Source of the DNA: Bacillota bacterium
Lineage (GTDB): Bacteria; Bacillota; Clostridia; Oscillospirales; Acutalibacteraceae
Assembly: GCA_023460155.1 (NCBI GenBank)
Contig: JAEWRF010000163.1
Span: forward strand, 1-28,452
Direction: 5' to 3'
DNA length: 28,452 nucleotides
This document shows positions 8,172 to 16,495 of this stretch, in pieces. Every line of letters begins with the position of its first letter. Position 1 is the stretch's first letter. The notes beneath the pieces were generated by a model, which saw nothing but the letters and a program-made list of their open reading frames with translations, did not search any database and was not told where the DNA came from. The position numbers and the translations under genes were made by a program.

Positions 8172-9857
8172 ATGAGCGGCGAATTTATGATGATCGACGA
8201 TATCCCCGTAGAAATCAACGGGGAAAAAAATATACTTAGCCTGATCCGCAAAGCCGGGATCGACCTGCCGACCTTCTGCTACCACTCGGAGCTCTCCGTA
8301 TACGGCGCCTGCCGCATGTGCATGGTAGAAAATAAGCGCGGCGGCATGGAAGCGGCCTGCTCCACGCCCCCGAAGGCAGGCATGGAAATCTACACCAACA
8401 CCCCGAAGCTCCGGAAATACCGGAAAATGATTCTGGAACTGCTCCTTTCCGACCACTGCCGCGACTGCACCACCTGTGACAAAAACGGAGAATGCAAGCT
8501 GCAGGAGCTGGCGCAGCGGTTCGGCATCAGCCGGGTCCGTTTCCAGAACACGGCGGAACAGCCCAAGCTGGACACCTCCTCCCTCTGCATCCAGCGGGAC
8601 GCAAGCAAATGCATCCTCTGCGGTGACTGCGTCCGGGTATGCGACGAAGTCCAGAACGTGGGTGCCATCGACTTTATGTACCGCGGCTCGAAGATGATAG
8701 TCGGCACCACATTCGACGCGCCGATTGCCGAGACCCGGTGCGTTGGCTGCGGCCAGTGCGCCGCCGTTTGCCCGACCGGGGCAATCGTAATTAAAAACGA
8801 CAAGGACCGGGTCTGGGACGTTCTGCATGACCCGAATATCCGGGTCATTGCCCAGATTGCCCCTGCCGTACGCGTCGGCATTGGAAGCAAACTCGGTCAA
8901 AAAGACGGCGAGAACATGATGGGCAAAATCGTCGCTGCAATAAAGCGCCTCGGCGTCGACGAAGTATTCGACACCGCGACCGGAGCGGATCTGACGGTGA
9001 TGGAGGAAGCCAACGAATTCATGAGCCGTCTGGAAACCGGGGAAAAGCTACCGCTTTTCACCTCCTGCTGCCCTGCGTGGATTCAGTATGCGGAGAAGAT
9101 GCACCCCGAATTGCTGCCGAACCTCTCCACCTGCCGTTCCCCGATGGAAATGTTCGGTTCCGTACTGAAGGAAAAATACAAACAGTCCGAGCGCCGAACC
9201 GTCGTCATCGCCGTCATGCCCTGCACGGCCAAAAAGTACGAGGCGGCACGCGAGGAATTCAGCGAAAACGGCGTCCCATTTGTCGATTACGTTATCACAA
9301 CGCAGGAATTGATCCAGATGATCCGGGAAGCCGGAATCGTTTTCTCCGAGCTGGAGCCGGAGGCGATCGACGTGCCGTTCGACGTACAGAGCGGCGCCGG
9401 AGTTATTTTCGGCGTAACCGGCGGCGTGACGGAGGCGGTGATCCGCCGTCTTTCCGACAAATCCGTCACGGCCCTGCGTGCAATCGCTTTCAACGGCGTG
9501 CGCGGCATGCAGGGACTGAAGGAAACCTCTGTAATCTATAACGATCGGGAACTCAAGATTGCGATTGTCAGCGGCCTGCGGAACGCGGAGCGCCTGATTT
9601 CCAGAATTCAAAAAGGCGAAGCGCAGTACGATTTCGTCGAGGTCATGGCGTGCCCCGGCGGCTGCATCAGCGGTGCCGGACAGCCGGTCTCCGATTTCGG
9701 CGGAAAGCGGAAACGCGGCGAAGGTCTGTACGCTGCGGATAAAATGTGCAGTGTTAAGCGCTCCGAGGAAAACCCGGTTGTCACGTCGCTTTACGCGGGA
9801 TTGCTGAAGGGAAAAGCCCACAGGCTCCTGCATGTAAAATACGGTACAGAAAAATAA
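8172..9857 (+). CDS. hydA: HydA, [FeFe] hydrogenase catalytic subunit
   Basis: 561 residues from the ATG at 8172, chosen because AAAGGAGG lies 7 bp upstream and the previous gene ends at 8169. Domains in order: [2Fe-2S] ligands C36, C47, C50, C63; a His-Cys3 [4Fe-4S] site H95, C99, C102, C108; a two-cluster ferredoxin domain (CILCGDCVRVCDE and CVGCGQCAAVCP); then the H-cluster domain. The H-cluster domain has all three signatures: TSCCPAW (297-303), MPCTAKKYE (C351) and the L3 motif EVMACPGGCISGAGQP (C494, C498). The enzyme reduces protons or oxidises H2 in the cytoplasm. It lacks the extra C-terminal [2Fe-2S] domain seen in the longer Thermotoga HydA. The maturases HydEFG are not in the window. 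An intrinsic terminator follows directly. Confidence 0.96.
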   Translation: MSGEFMMIDDIPVEINGEKNILSLIRKAGIDLPTFCYHSELSVYGACRMCMVENKRGGMEAACSTPPKAGMEIYTNTPKLRKYRKMILELLLSDHCRDCTTCDKNGECKLQELAQRFGISRVRFQNTAEQPKLDTSSLCIQRDASKCILCGDCVRVCDEVQNVGAIDFMYRGSKMIVGTTFDAPIAETRCVGCGQCAAVCPTGAIVIKNDKDRVWDVLHDPNIRVIAQIAPAVRVGIGSKLGQKDGENMMGKIVAAIKRLGVDEVFDTATGADLTVMEEANEFMSRLETGEKLPLFTSCCPAWIQYAEKMHPELLPNLSTCRSPMEMFGSVLKEKYKQSERRTVVIAVMPCTAKKYEAAREEFSENGVPFVDYVITTQELIQMIREAGIVFSELEPEAIDVPFDVQSGAGVIFGVTGGVTEAVIRRLSDKSVTALRAIAFNGVRGMQGLKETSVIYNDRELKIAIVSGLRNAERLISRIQKGEAQYDFVEVMACPGGCISGAGQPVSDFGGKRKRGEGLYAADKMCSVKRSEENPVVTSLYAGLLKGKAHRLLHVKYGTEK

Positions 9858-9877
9858 TCAGGAACAAATATCCAGCA

Positions 9878-9926
9878 GCCGCGCAGGTTTTTCCCCAAAA
9901 CGGGGAAAAGCCCGCGTGGCTTTTTT
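9878..9926 (+). terminator. Intrinsic terminator of the hyd operon
   Basis: Arms GCCGCGC...GGTTTTTCCCC and GGGGAAAAGCCCGCGTGGC form a long, slightly imperfect stem around an AAAAC loop. Six T residues follow at 9921-9926. It lies 20 bp after the hydA stop. Confidence 0.88.
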
Positions 9927-10041
9927 ATGCCATCCAAAATTGTTCAAACGTCTTTCATGAGATACTCATTTTCTATTCACGGCTGCTCCATAAACCCTGG
10001 ATAAACTAAGCGTATAAAATCAAAGCAAAGGGCGGGTTGCC

Positions 10042-10515
10042 GTGAAAAGTCACAAATTATTTTCCTCAGAAAACAGAAAGCAGTTCCTGAGTTACACGGT
10101 GGTGGGAGGAACGGCCACCGCCGTGGAATGGATTCTGTTCTGGTTTTTTGTCTATCCGCTCCGGTGGGATCAGAATCTCGGCTTCACCGCGGCATACATT
10201 CTTTCCACTTTCGTCAATATGATTCTCGGCCGGAAGCTGACCTTTAAAAATGCCAGCGTCGTTCACCAAAGCGACAGCGCCGTGAGGAACTTTCTCAAGG
10301 AAACCTTTCTGATTTATCTGGTCGCGGCCGTCGGATGCGTGCTCAACATTCTTTTTCTCAATTTCTTCACTTCGGTTTTTCATATGAATTCCATGCTGGC
10401 CAAGGTCGTCACCACCGGCATCATGGTAATCGCGAATTATCTGGCCCGCAAGCTGGGAATCTACCGGGAAAGCACGCCGGCTTCCGACCTGCCCCTGAAA
10501 AAGACAGGCACCTAA
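10042..10515 (+). CDS. GtrA-family membrane protein
   Basis: 157 residues with four membrane segments (about 12-35, 45-60, 80-105, 115-140). It has the GtrA family pattern near the N-terminus ('FLSYTVVGGTATAVEW') and the signature FVNMILGRKLTF between segments two and three. GtrA proteins are thought to help move or present undecaprenyl-phosphate-linked sugars for cell-envelope glycosylation. The GTG start at 10042 has a GGGCGGG-type site upstream; no ATG is nearby. The GT39 glycosyltransferase begins 45 bp downstream on the same strand, a common pairing, so the two probably form an operon that glycosylates a wall polymer. The acceptor is unknown. Confidence 0.88.
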   Translation: MKSHKLFSSENRKQFLSYTVVGGTATAVEWILFWFFVYPLRWDQNLGFTAAYILSTFVNMILGRKLTFKNASVVHQSDSAVRNFLKETFLIYLVAAVGCVLNILFLNFFTSVFHMNSMLAKVVTTGIMVIANYLARKLGIYRESTPASDLPLKKTGT

Positions 10516-10560
10516 TTCTCCTCGATACAAATTCTCCCAATCGGAAGGATGTTTCTGAAA

Positions 10561-12900
10561 ATGAAAGCAATCAAACAGCACCGGGAACAAATCGCGCTGA
10601 TCCTGATCCTCCTGCTCGCCGGTTTCCTCTCGGTCCTCAATATCTGGAACGAGGGCTATGGAAACGAATTCTACGCTGCCAGCGTGAGGAGTATGATCAC
10701 CAGCTGGAAAAACTTCTTTTTCGTTTCGCTCGATCCGGGCGGATGGGTAACGGTTGACAAACCGCCCGTCTCGCTGTGGATTCAGGCCGCGTTCGCCAAG
10801 GTGTTCGGCTTCTACGGCTGGAGCATCATCCTGCCGCAGTGCCTCGCGGCCGTAGGGACGGTCGCCGTGATCTACCGCGCCGTAAAACGCGATTTCGGGA
10901 GCGCGGCGGGGCTTGTATCAGCGCTGATCCTCGCGCTCTCCCCCATCTTCATAGTCATCAGTAAAACGAACAACACGGATTCGATTCTGATTTTCTTCAT
11001 GGCGCTTTCCGCTTCGTCCATGCTCACCGCGGCGAATACGGGAAAACTGAAGCACCTGCTTCTCTCCATGGTGTGGCTGGGGATTGCCTACAACGCCAAG
11101 ACGCTGGAGGCGTTTCTGATTCTTCCCGCTTTGTACGCGGTATATCTTTTCGCCTCAACCCGACGCATCAAGGTCCGCATTCTGCACCTCGTCGCGGCGA
11201 CGCTTGTGCTGGCGGTTGTCTCCCTTTCCTGGTCTGTGATTGTGGACCTCACGCCCGCGAGCGAACGGCCCTATGTCGATAACAGCACCACCAATTCCGA
11301 ATTGGAGCTCGCCCTCGGCTACAATGGCATCCAGCGGATTACAGGCCAATCCAGGGGACAGTCGTCTCAGGGAAATTTTGCTCAGTTTAAAGAAACGGAT
11401 TCCAAAAAATCCGATTCAAGCTCGTCGTCCGGCTCTTCCTCTTCGTCTGATCAAAGCGGAACCAGCCTCCCCAATCAGCCGGGGAACGGTATGCCCTCCG
11501 GGAATCCCCCCTCGAATTCCGATTCTGGAACGTCTTCCGGCTCGTCCGCTCAGTCCAATCAAGGCGGGAACAATGCTCCCACCCAACAGGGGGATGGAAT
11601 GCCCTCCGGGAGTCCTCCCTCGAATTCCGGGACCGGAGACGGTTTCGGTGGCGGCGGTTTTACCGGGAATGCACCCGGCGGGAACGGCGGAGGTGGAAAC
11701 GGCATGTTCAACGGCGGCGGCACCGCCGGGCTCCTGCGCATGTTCAACACCACCCTCGGCGGGCAGGACAGCTGGCTCCTTCCGCTCGGCCTGTTTGCCA
11801 TTCCGGCATTGCTTTTCGGAATGCGGAAGGCCTCGGAGCCGGAAGCCGAAGCAAGGCGGAAACGCCGGCGCCATCTTTTGCTCTGGGGCGTTTCGGTGCT
11901 CACGATGGTCGGCTATTTCAGCGTTTCAGAGTTTTTCCACCCGTATTACATTTCCGTGATGGCGCCGTTCCTCGCGGCGCTGGCCGGTATCGGTCTGACG
12001 GAAATGATCCGACTTTACCGCGACGCAAAGGGCTTTGCAGGCTTCCTTTTGCCCCTGTCTCTCGCTGCCACGCTGGGCGTTCAGATTGCGATGCTCGTTT
12101 CCTATCCGTCCTACGCAAAAATTCTGATTCCTCTGGCCGCCGTTCTGACAGGCATCCCGGCTTTGCTGCTGACGGTCGGAAAGCTGACGCAGAAAAGCGG
12201 CTCGGGGAAGCTGGCAACCGCCTGCATCGCGGTTGCCGTAGCCGGTCTTCTGGCCGCCCCCGCGGTCTGGACCGCATCCTCGGTGTTTGAAAAGAGCTTC
12301 AACGCGCAGATTCCCACCGCAGGGCCCACTGCCGGAAGCACCAGCAGCATGCGTGGAATGAGCTGGGGGCAAAATCCGGATGACGGCCGCACCAATCGCG
12401 ATGACGGTCAGAAAAGCCAAGACGGCGGCAGCCGCACGGATACGGCCGGCCAAACACCAGATGGCTTCACCGGCGGAATACCGGGCGGAATGGGTCAGTC
12501 TTCCTCCGATTCAAAGCTAATCAGTTTTTTGGAGAAAAACAATACCGGGGAAAAATTCCTCATTGCGGTTCCGGACGCTTCCGAAGCGGAGCCGATCATC
12601 CTCGCCACCGGGAAACCGGTGATGGCTATCGGCGGATTCAGCGGGAACGACAAGACGCTGACCGTGGAAAAGCTGCAGCAAATGGTCAAGGCGGGTGAAA
12701 TCAAATATTTCCTCGTCGGCGGAAAAGGAGGCATGGGCAGAAATTCTTCCGATGAAGTAACCCAATGGGTAAAAGAAAACGGCAAAGAGGTTTCCTCCGA
12801 CGAATGGAGCGGCTCTTCCGGCAGCACATCGGACGGTCAGCGCGGAATGTCCGGCAATTCCGGAACACTCTACGACCTCTCCGCCTACAAGAACAAATAA
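10561..12900 (+). CDS. GT39-family (PMT_2/YkcB-like) membrane glycosyltransferase with long low-complexity insert
   Basis: 779 residues from ATG 10561; an ATG four codons earlier (10549) abuts the GGAAGG site and is less likely. The N-terminus carries the GT39/ArnT-like start: a first membrane helix, then 'NEGYGNEFYAASVRSM', 'DKPPVSLW' and 'SKTNNTDSILIFF', with multiple membrane helices to about residue 240. Residues about 255-400 are a Ser/Gly/Asn/Gln/Pro-rich hydrophilic insert containing an internal duplication. More membrane helices follow (to about 590). The C-terminal soluble domain has 'ATGKPVMAIGGFSGNDKTLT' and a Gly/Ser-rich tail. The enzyme probably transfers a sugar from a lipid-phosphate donor on the outer face of the membrane. 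It follows the GtrA gene by 45 bp. The function fits the family; the acceptor and the role of the insert are unknown. Confidence 0.85.
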   Translation: MKAIKQHREQIALILILLLAGFLSVLNIWNEGYGNEFYAASVRSMITSWKNFFFVSLDPGGWVTVDKPPVSLWIQAAFAKVFGFYGWSIILPQCLAAVGTVAVIYRAVKRDFGSAAGLVSALILALSPIFIVISKTNNTDSILIFFMALSASSMLTAANTGKLKHLLLSMVWLGIAYNAKTLEAFLILPALYAVYLFASTRRIKVRILHLVAATLVLAVVSLSWSVIVDLTPASERPYVDNSTTNSELELALGYNGIQRITGQSRGQSSQGNFAQFKETDSKKSDSSSSSGSSSSSDQSGTSLPNQPGNGMPSGNPPSNSDSGTSSGSSAQSNQGGNNAPTQQGDGMPSGSPPSNSGTGDGFGGGGFTGNAPGGNGGGGNGMFNGGGTAGLLRMFNTTLGGQDSWLLPLGLFAIPALLFGMRKASEPEAEARRKRRRHLLLWGVSVLTMVGYFSVSEFFHPYYISVMAPFLAALAGIGLTEMIRLYRDAKGFAGFLLPLSLAATLGVQIAMLVSYPSYAKILIPLAAVLTGIPALLLTVGKLTQKSGSGKLATACIAVAVAGLLAAPAVWTASSVFEKSFNAQIPTAGPTAGSTSSMRGMSWGQNPDDGRTNRDDGQKSQDGGSRTDTAGQTPDGFTGGIPGGMGQSSSDSKLISFLEKNNTGEKFLIAVPDASEAEPIILATGKPVMAIGGFSGNDKTLTVEKLQQMVKAGEIKYFLVGGKGGMGRNSSDEVTQWVKENGKEVSSDEWSGSSGSTSDGQRGMSGNSGTLYDLSAYKNK
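11491..11628 (+). repeat. Direct repeat inside the GT39 low-complexity insert
   Basis: Two 30-bp units at 11491-11520 and 11599-11628 differ at only two positions. Both encode Met-Pro-Ser-Gly-(Asn/Ser)-Pro-Pro-Ser-Asn-Ser. They lie 108 bp apart in phase (36 codons), consistent with a tandem duplication that has drifted. Confidence 0.8.
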
Positions 12901-12917
12901 TTATCTTTTCCATTACG

Positions 12918-12962
12918 GCAGCCTCCGGGACGCTGAAAGCGGCAGACCCGGGGGCTGCTTTT
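12918..12962 (+). terminator. Intrinsic terminator after the GT39 gene
   Basis: Arms GCAGCCTCCGGG and CCCGGGGGCTGC flank a short loop, with TTTT after the second arm. It lies 18 bp downstream of the stop codon. Confidence 0.82.
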
Positions 12963-12985
12963 CGCTTGAAAAGGTGTTTCTGTGC

Positions 12986-13014
12986 TTGACACATTCGGAC
13001 AAAAAATCTATACT
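12986..13014 (+). promoter_or_regulatory. Sigma-A-like promoter upstream of the PiT gene
   Basis: TTGACA (12986-12991) and TATACT (13009-13014) are separated by exactly 17 bp. The 5' leader to the PiT start would be about 150 nt and contains the Pho-box-like repeats. A second -10-like TATAAT at 13094-13099 could define a closer, activator-dependent promoter without a good -35. Confidence 0.65.
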
Positions 13015-13029
13015 TGAACAGTACGGATC

Positions 13030-13069
13030 ATTTCGTTATTATTTCGTAATGATTTCGTTAGTATATCAC
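13030..13069 (+). promoter_or_regulatory. Pho-box-like direct repeats (11-bp period) upstream of the PiT gene
   Basis: The heptamer ATTTCGT occurs at 13030-13036, 13041-13047 and 13052-13058, with a degenerate fourth unit ATATCAC at 13063-13069. The units are 7 bp with 4-bp spacers, the spacing of PhoB/PhoP boxes, although the hexamer differs from the known consensus. The placement before a phosphate permease supports a phosphate-starvation site. The region (12963-13172) contains no gene. Confidence 0.5.
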
Positions 13070-13172
13070 TATATTTTTAATAGTAGATATATATATAATA
13101 GCCAGTTTGAATTGCAGAGTCACTTTTTAGCTGCAATAATTGTACAAACACAGAAAGGGATTGTCTCCGAAT

Positions 13173-14174
13173 ATGTCTTGGATCATACTTGCCGCTATTA
13201 TCCTTCTCGCGCTGGTTTTCGATTTTATCAATGGGTTCCACGACACAGCAAATTCGATTGCAACCTCCGTCGCAACACGGGTCCTTAGCCCTCGGGCCGC
13301 GACGATGATGTCTGCGACGCTTAATTTCATCGGCGCCCTCGTCAGCGTCAACGTGGCGGAAACCATTGCTTCCGGTCTGATTATCGGGCATCTGGCTCAG
13401 TATGTGATCGCCGGCGCTCTGTGCGGCGCAATTGTATGGAATCTGATCACGTGGTACATTGCCCTGCCGAGCAGTTCTTCCCACGCGCTCATCGGAAGCC
13501 TGATCGGCTCCGCGATCGTCGTGGCCCGCAAATTCAGTGTGGTTAACTGGACCACAGTATTGGACAAGGTGATTATTCCGCTTTTCTCCTCCCCGCTTAT
13601 TGGCTTCGTGATCGGTTTCCTTGTCATGAAACTCCTGTACCGACTGCTTCGCTCGGCTCCCCAAAAAGCTGTGAACAAATGGTTTTCCAAACTGCAGATC
13701 GGATCCGCCGCTTTGATGGCCTACTCGCACGGCAGCAACGATGCGCAGAAAACCATGGGCATCATCACGCTGGCTCTGGTCAGCAGCGGGGTGATCAAGG
13801 CGAGCGACGGGATCCCGATAGAAGTAAAGCTGCTCTGTGCCCTCGCGATGGCGCTCGGCACCTCGATCGGCGGATGGAGAATCATCAAGACCGTCGGGAT
13901 CAACATGATCAAGCTGGAACCGATCGAAGGCTTTGCGGCCGAAACTTCGTCCGCCGCCGTGATTCATGTAATGACAACTATGGGAGCGCCGGTCAGCACC
14001 ACGCACGTTATCTCCTCTGCGATTATGGGCGTCGGCTCCTCCAAGCGTTTCTCCGCCGTGCGGTGGTCGGTCGCAAAGGACATTGTCACGGCCTGGTTTG
14101 TCACCATCCCCGCAACGATGCTGCTCGGAGCGGGCTTCACGATGCTGCTCCAGCTATTTGCACATCTTCTGTAA
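13173..14174 (+). CDS. pit: PiT-family inorganic phosphate permease
   Basis: 333 residues from the ATG at 13173. About ten membrane segments form two inverted halves. Each half carries the family signature: GFHDTANSIAT (residues 21-31) and YSHGSNDAQKTMG (about 190). PiT proteins import metal-phosphate or phosphate with H+ or Na+. Some Firmicutes members such as CysP move sulfate instead, but the Pho-box-like repeats upstream favour phosphate. The ribosome site AAAGGGA is about 12 bp from the ATG, somewhat long; an in-frame TTG at 13161 is too close to it. No PhoU-like partner gene follows, which is unusual for some clostridial pit loci. A bidirectional terminator separates it from aguB. Confidence 0.9.
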   Translation: MSWIILAAIILLALVFDFINGFHDTANSIATSVATRVLSPRAATMMSATLNFIGALVSVNVAETIASGLIIGHLAQYVIAGALCGAIVWNLITWYIALPSSSSHALIGSLIGSAIVVARKFSVVNWTTVLDKVIIPLFSSPLIGFVIGFLVMKLLYRLLRSAPQKAVNKWFSKLQIGSAALMAYSHGSNDAQKTMGIITLALVSSGVIKASDGIPIEVKLLCALAMALGTSIGGWRIIKTVGINMIKLEPIEGFAAETSSAAVIHVMTTMGAPVSTTHVISSAIMGVGSSKRFSAVRWSVAKDIVTAWFVTIPATMLLGAGFTMLLQLFAHLL

Positions 14175-14192
14175 CGCCGCAGCATACAAAAA

Positions 14193-14229
14193 GCCGGTGC
14201 CCACTTCAAAGAGGGCATCGGCAATTTTT
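14193..14229. terminator. Bidirectional intrinsic terminator between pit and aguB
   Basis: Arms GCCGGTGCCC and GGGCATCGGC flank a 10-nt loop. AATTTTTG follows on the plus strand and TTTTTG on the minus strand. It serves both convergent units. Confidence 0.85.
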
Positions 14230-14233
14230 GTGT

Positions 14234-15115
14234 TTACTTTCCCGGAAAGGTTGTTCCGTCGTACGTTAATATCGGCCGGTACAGGTCCGGACGGCGGTCC
14301 CGGAAAACGCCCCATTCAATCCGCTGTTCCGCAAGCGCATCCAGATCGAACTCCGCAAGCAGCACCGCCTCCTCCGTGCGCCCAGCCTCCGCGATTTTCT
14401 CACCCGTTCCGTTCGTGATGAAGGACGAGCCGTAGAACCGAATGGAGGAACCTCCGATTGATTCCTCGCCGATCCGGTTCGCGGCAACCACCGGAATCAG
14501 GTTGCAGGCGGAATGACCGATCATACAGCGCTGCCAGTGGTCTTTGGAGTCCACCTCCGGGCTTTCCGGCTCCGAGCCGATCGCCGTAGGGTAGAAGAGA
14601 ATCTCAGCGCCCATCAGCGCCATGCACCGCGCCGCCTCCGGATACCACTGATCCCAGCAGATTCCTGCTCCGATCTTCCCGTATTGGGTGTTCCAGACCC
14701 GAAACCCGGTGTCGCCGGGGTTAAAATAGAATTTTTCCTCGTAACCGGGGCCGTCAGGGATATGGCTTTTCCGGTAAACGCCCAGCACCTCGCCTGTGGC
14801 GTCGATCATCGCGAGGGAGTTATAGCGTGCGTTGTTTTTCTTTTCATAGAAGCTGACCGGCAGGACCACCCGAAGCTCTTTCGCCACGGCTTGCAAGTGA
14901 CTGACCGCACGGCTGTTTTCCAGTTCTTCGGCATAGCGGTAAAACTCCGGTTTTTCCGCCTGACAGAAATAGCGGGTTTCGAACAGTTCCTGCATCAGGA
15001 TGATCTGCGCTCCCTCGGAAGCAGCCTTCCGCACCAGATGGTCCGCCTTCGCGATATTCTCCTCAATTTTGTCGGAACAGCTCATCTGCAGCGCCGCAAC
15101 TTTCACGTTTCTCAT
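14234..15115 (-). CDS. aguB: N-carbamoylputrescine amidase
   Basis: 293 residues of the nitrilase (carbon-nitrogen hydrolase) superfamily. The Glu-Lys-Cys triad is visible: E43 in MQELFETRYF, K116 in YRKSHIPDGPGY and C153 in GAGICWDQWYPE. The tyrosine/proline context and the DGPGYEEKFYF segment match N-carbamoylputrescine amidase. It hydrolyses N-carbamoylputrescine to putrescine, CO2 and ammonia. The ATG at 15115 has GGAGGG 7 bp upstream and overlaps the aguA stop as ATGA, so the two are translationally coupled. Length is normal for the family. Confidence 0.93.
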   Translation of the reverse strand: MRNVKVAALQMSCSDKIEENIAKADHLVRKAASEGAQIILMQELFETRYFCQAEKPEFYRYAEELENSRAVSHLQAVAKELRVVLPVSFYEKKNNARYNSLAMIDATGEVLGVYRKSHIPDGPGYEEKFYFNPGDTGFRVWNTQYGKIGAGICWDQWYPEAARCMALMGAEILFYPTAIGSEPESPEVDSKDHWQRCMIGHSACNLIPVVAANRIGEESIGGSSIRFYGSSFITNGTGEKIAEAGRTEEAVLLAEFDLDALAEQRIEWGVFRDRRPDLYRPILTYDGTTFPGK

Positions 15116-16155
15116 ATTTTTCCCTCCCGTGTGCATTCAGCCTCCGGCATCTGCTGCGTGATGCAGTGCACGTTCCCGCCTTCCTTAATGAGAGGCATCC
15201 CGTCCACCGCGACAATTTTACGATCCGGAAAGAGTTCTTTCAGCGTATCCGAGGCCGCTCGGTCCGTTTGGGCCGCATCCCCGCCGAACACCGGCAGGAT
15301 GATCCCGCCGTTCACAAAATAGAAATTAAGGTAACTCAAAGTCAGCCGATCCCCTTGGTAGTACCGTGCGGGAGGCTGCGGTATTTCAACCACACTCAGC
15401 TTTCTTCCCTGTGCGTCCGTCTCCCGCTCCAGAATCTCCCGATTCTTTTGGGTAATTTCATAATTGGGGTCCTTGGGGTCATGGCAAATCTGCATCAGGA
15501 TCACGCCGGGCCGGGCAAAACAGGCGACGTTGTCCACATGTCCGTCGGTCTCATCCCCGAAAAGACCGTTTTTCAGCCAGAGGATTCTGGAAATATTCAG
15601 GCTTTGCTTCAGCCGGTCTTCAATCTGCGCACGGGTCAGACCGGGATTCCGGTTCGGATTCAGCAGGCACTGCTCTGTGGTCAGCAGAGTGCCCTCCCCG
15701 TCCACATGGATTGACCCGCCCTCCAGAACCATGGGCACCTCCACGCAGGGAATTCCGTAATGCTCCAGAATACGCCCTGCCGCCGCATCGTCCAGGTCAA
15801 AGGGCTGATACTTCTCTCCCCAGGCGTTGAAGCACCAGCTGATTCCCCGAAGCGCTCCGCTTGAGTCCCGGACGAAGGTCGGGCCGTTGTCCCGCGCCCA
15901 GGCGTCATCGTGGGGAATCTTCAGCAATTCCGCAGCGGACCCGCACAGGTTTCGGGCTTCCTGTTCCGTATCGGGGTTCACAATCACGGTGACCGGCTCA
16001 AACGCGGAGACAGCCCGCGCAACCTGTGCGTAACCTTCGCAGACCTCTGCGTAATTTTCCGGCCGGATCAGAGAATCCCGCACCGGCCATTCAAGGAATG
16101 TTCTTTGGTGCTTCTCCCATTCTGCGGGCATCGTATTCCTGTTCTGTTCCTGCAT
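15112..16155 (-). CDS. aguA: Agmatine deiminase
   Basis: 347 residues of the peptidyl-arginine-deiminase/agmatine deiminase family. Visible motifs are MPAEWEKHQRTFLEWP at the N-terminus, DNGPTFVRD, EGGSIHVDGEGT, ETDGHVDNVA and the catalytic Cys331 in GGNVHCITQQMP. It converts agmatine to N-carbamoylputrescine and ammonia, and AguB completes the path to putrescine. The ATG at 16155 has GGGGGA 9-10 bp upstream; a GTG nine codons earlier lacks a good site. A sigma-A-like promoter lies about 80 bp upstream. Neither an agmatine/putrescine antiporter nor carbamate kinase lies next to the pair, so this looks like the biosynthetic AguAB route rather than the energy-yielding AgDI operon. Confidence 0.94.
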   Translation of the reverse strand: MQEQNRNTMPAEWEKHQRTFLEWPVRDSLIRPENYAEVCEGYAQVARAVSAFEPVTVIVNPDTEQEARNLCGSAAELLKIPHDDAWARDNGPTFVRDSSGALRGISWCFNAWGEKYQPFDLDDAAAGRILEHYGIPCVEVPMVLEGGSIHVDGEGTLLTTEQCLLNPNRNPGLTRAQIEDRLKQSLNISRILWLKNGLFGDETDGHVDNVACFARPGVILMQICHDPKDPNYEITQKNREILERETDAQGRKLSVVEIPQPPARYYQGDRLTLSYLNFYFVNGGIILPVFGGDAAQTDRAASDTLKELFPDRKIVAVDGMPLIKEGGNVHCITQQMPEAECTREGKI

Positions 16156-16234
16156 CCAGTCTGTTTCCCCCACTGATTTCACAAATTTTTCAAAAAGCGG
16201 AACCGCTGTTCCTTCCCGGGATCACAACAGCAGT

Positions 16235-16263
16235 ATTATACTTCGAAACCGCCTCTATTACAA
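16235..16263 (-). promoter_or_regulatory. Promoter of aguA-aguB
   Basis: On the minus strand, TTGTAA (16263-16258) and TATAAT (16240-16235) are 17 bp apart. The site faces aguA. Confidence 0.65.
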
Positions 16264-16310
16264 TATGGGGAATAGATTGGCTGACAGACTCGAAAATGAT
16301 CAAAAAATAG

Positions 16311-16339
16311 TTGACAATCCGGTCCCTGTATGGTAATAT
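16311..16339 (+). promoter_or_regulatory. Promoter of tRNA-Leu
   Basis: TTGACA (16311-16316) and TAATAT (16334-16339) are 17 bp apart. They end 14 bp before the tRNA 5' end. Confidence 0.65.
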
Positions 16340-16353
16340 AAAAAAGCTGACCC

Positions 16354-16444
16354 GCGAGAGTGGCGAAATTGGCAGACGCGCAAGATTCAGGTTCTTGTGA
16401 ACCATTAAACGTTCATAAGGGTTCAAGTCCCTTCTCTCGCACCA
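16354..16444 (+). tRNA. tRNA-Leu (anticodon CAG)
   Basis: The 7-bp acceptor stem is GCGAGAG/CTCTCGC, followed by an encoded ACCA at 16441-16444. The anticodon arm CAAGA-TTCAGGT-TCTTG gives anticodon CAG, which reads CUG. A long class II variable arm (TGAAC.../GTTCA) and a TTCAAGTC T-loop are present. The gene is intact. A serine-recombinase mobile element begins right after its terminator. Confidence 0.95.
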
Positions 16445-16447
16445 TGC

Positions 16448-16495
16448 GGAGTGTCCTTATAGGATCTGAGTATCCTTTAAGGACACTCCTTTTTT
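16448..16495 (+). terminator. Intrinsic terminator of tRNA-Leu; overlaps the recombinase stop codon
   Basis: Arms GGAGTGTCCTTA and TAAGGACACTCC, extended by TAGGAT/ATCCTT, are followed by a T-run. The last Ts at 16494-16496 also encode the stop codon of the serine recombinase on the other strand, so the element boundary lies in or very close to this hairpin. Confidence 0.85.

Noticed and set aside
13072..13100. AT-rich run with TATATATA before pit as an origin or replication feature
   Set aside because: It is short, has no DnaA-box-like repeats, and is adequately explained as promoter and leader sequence.
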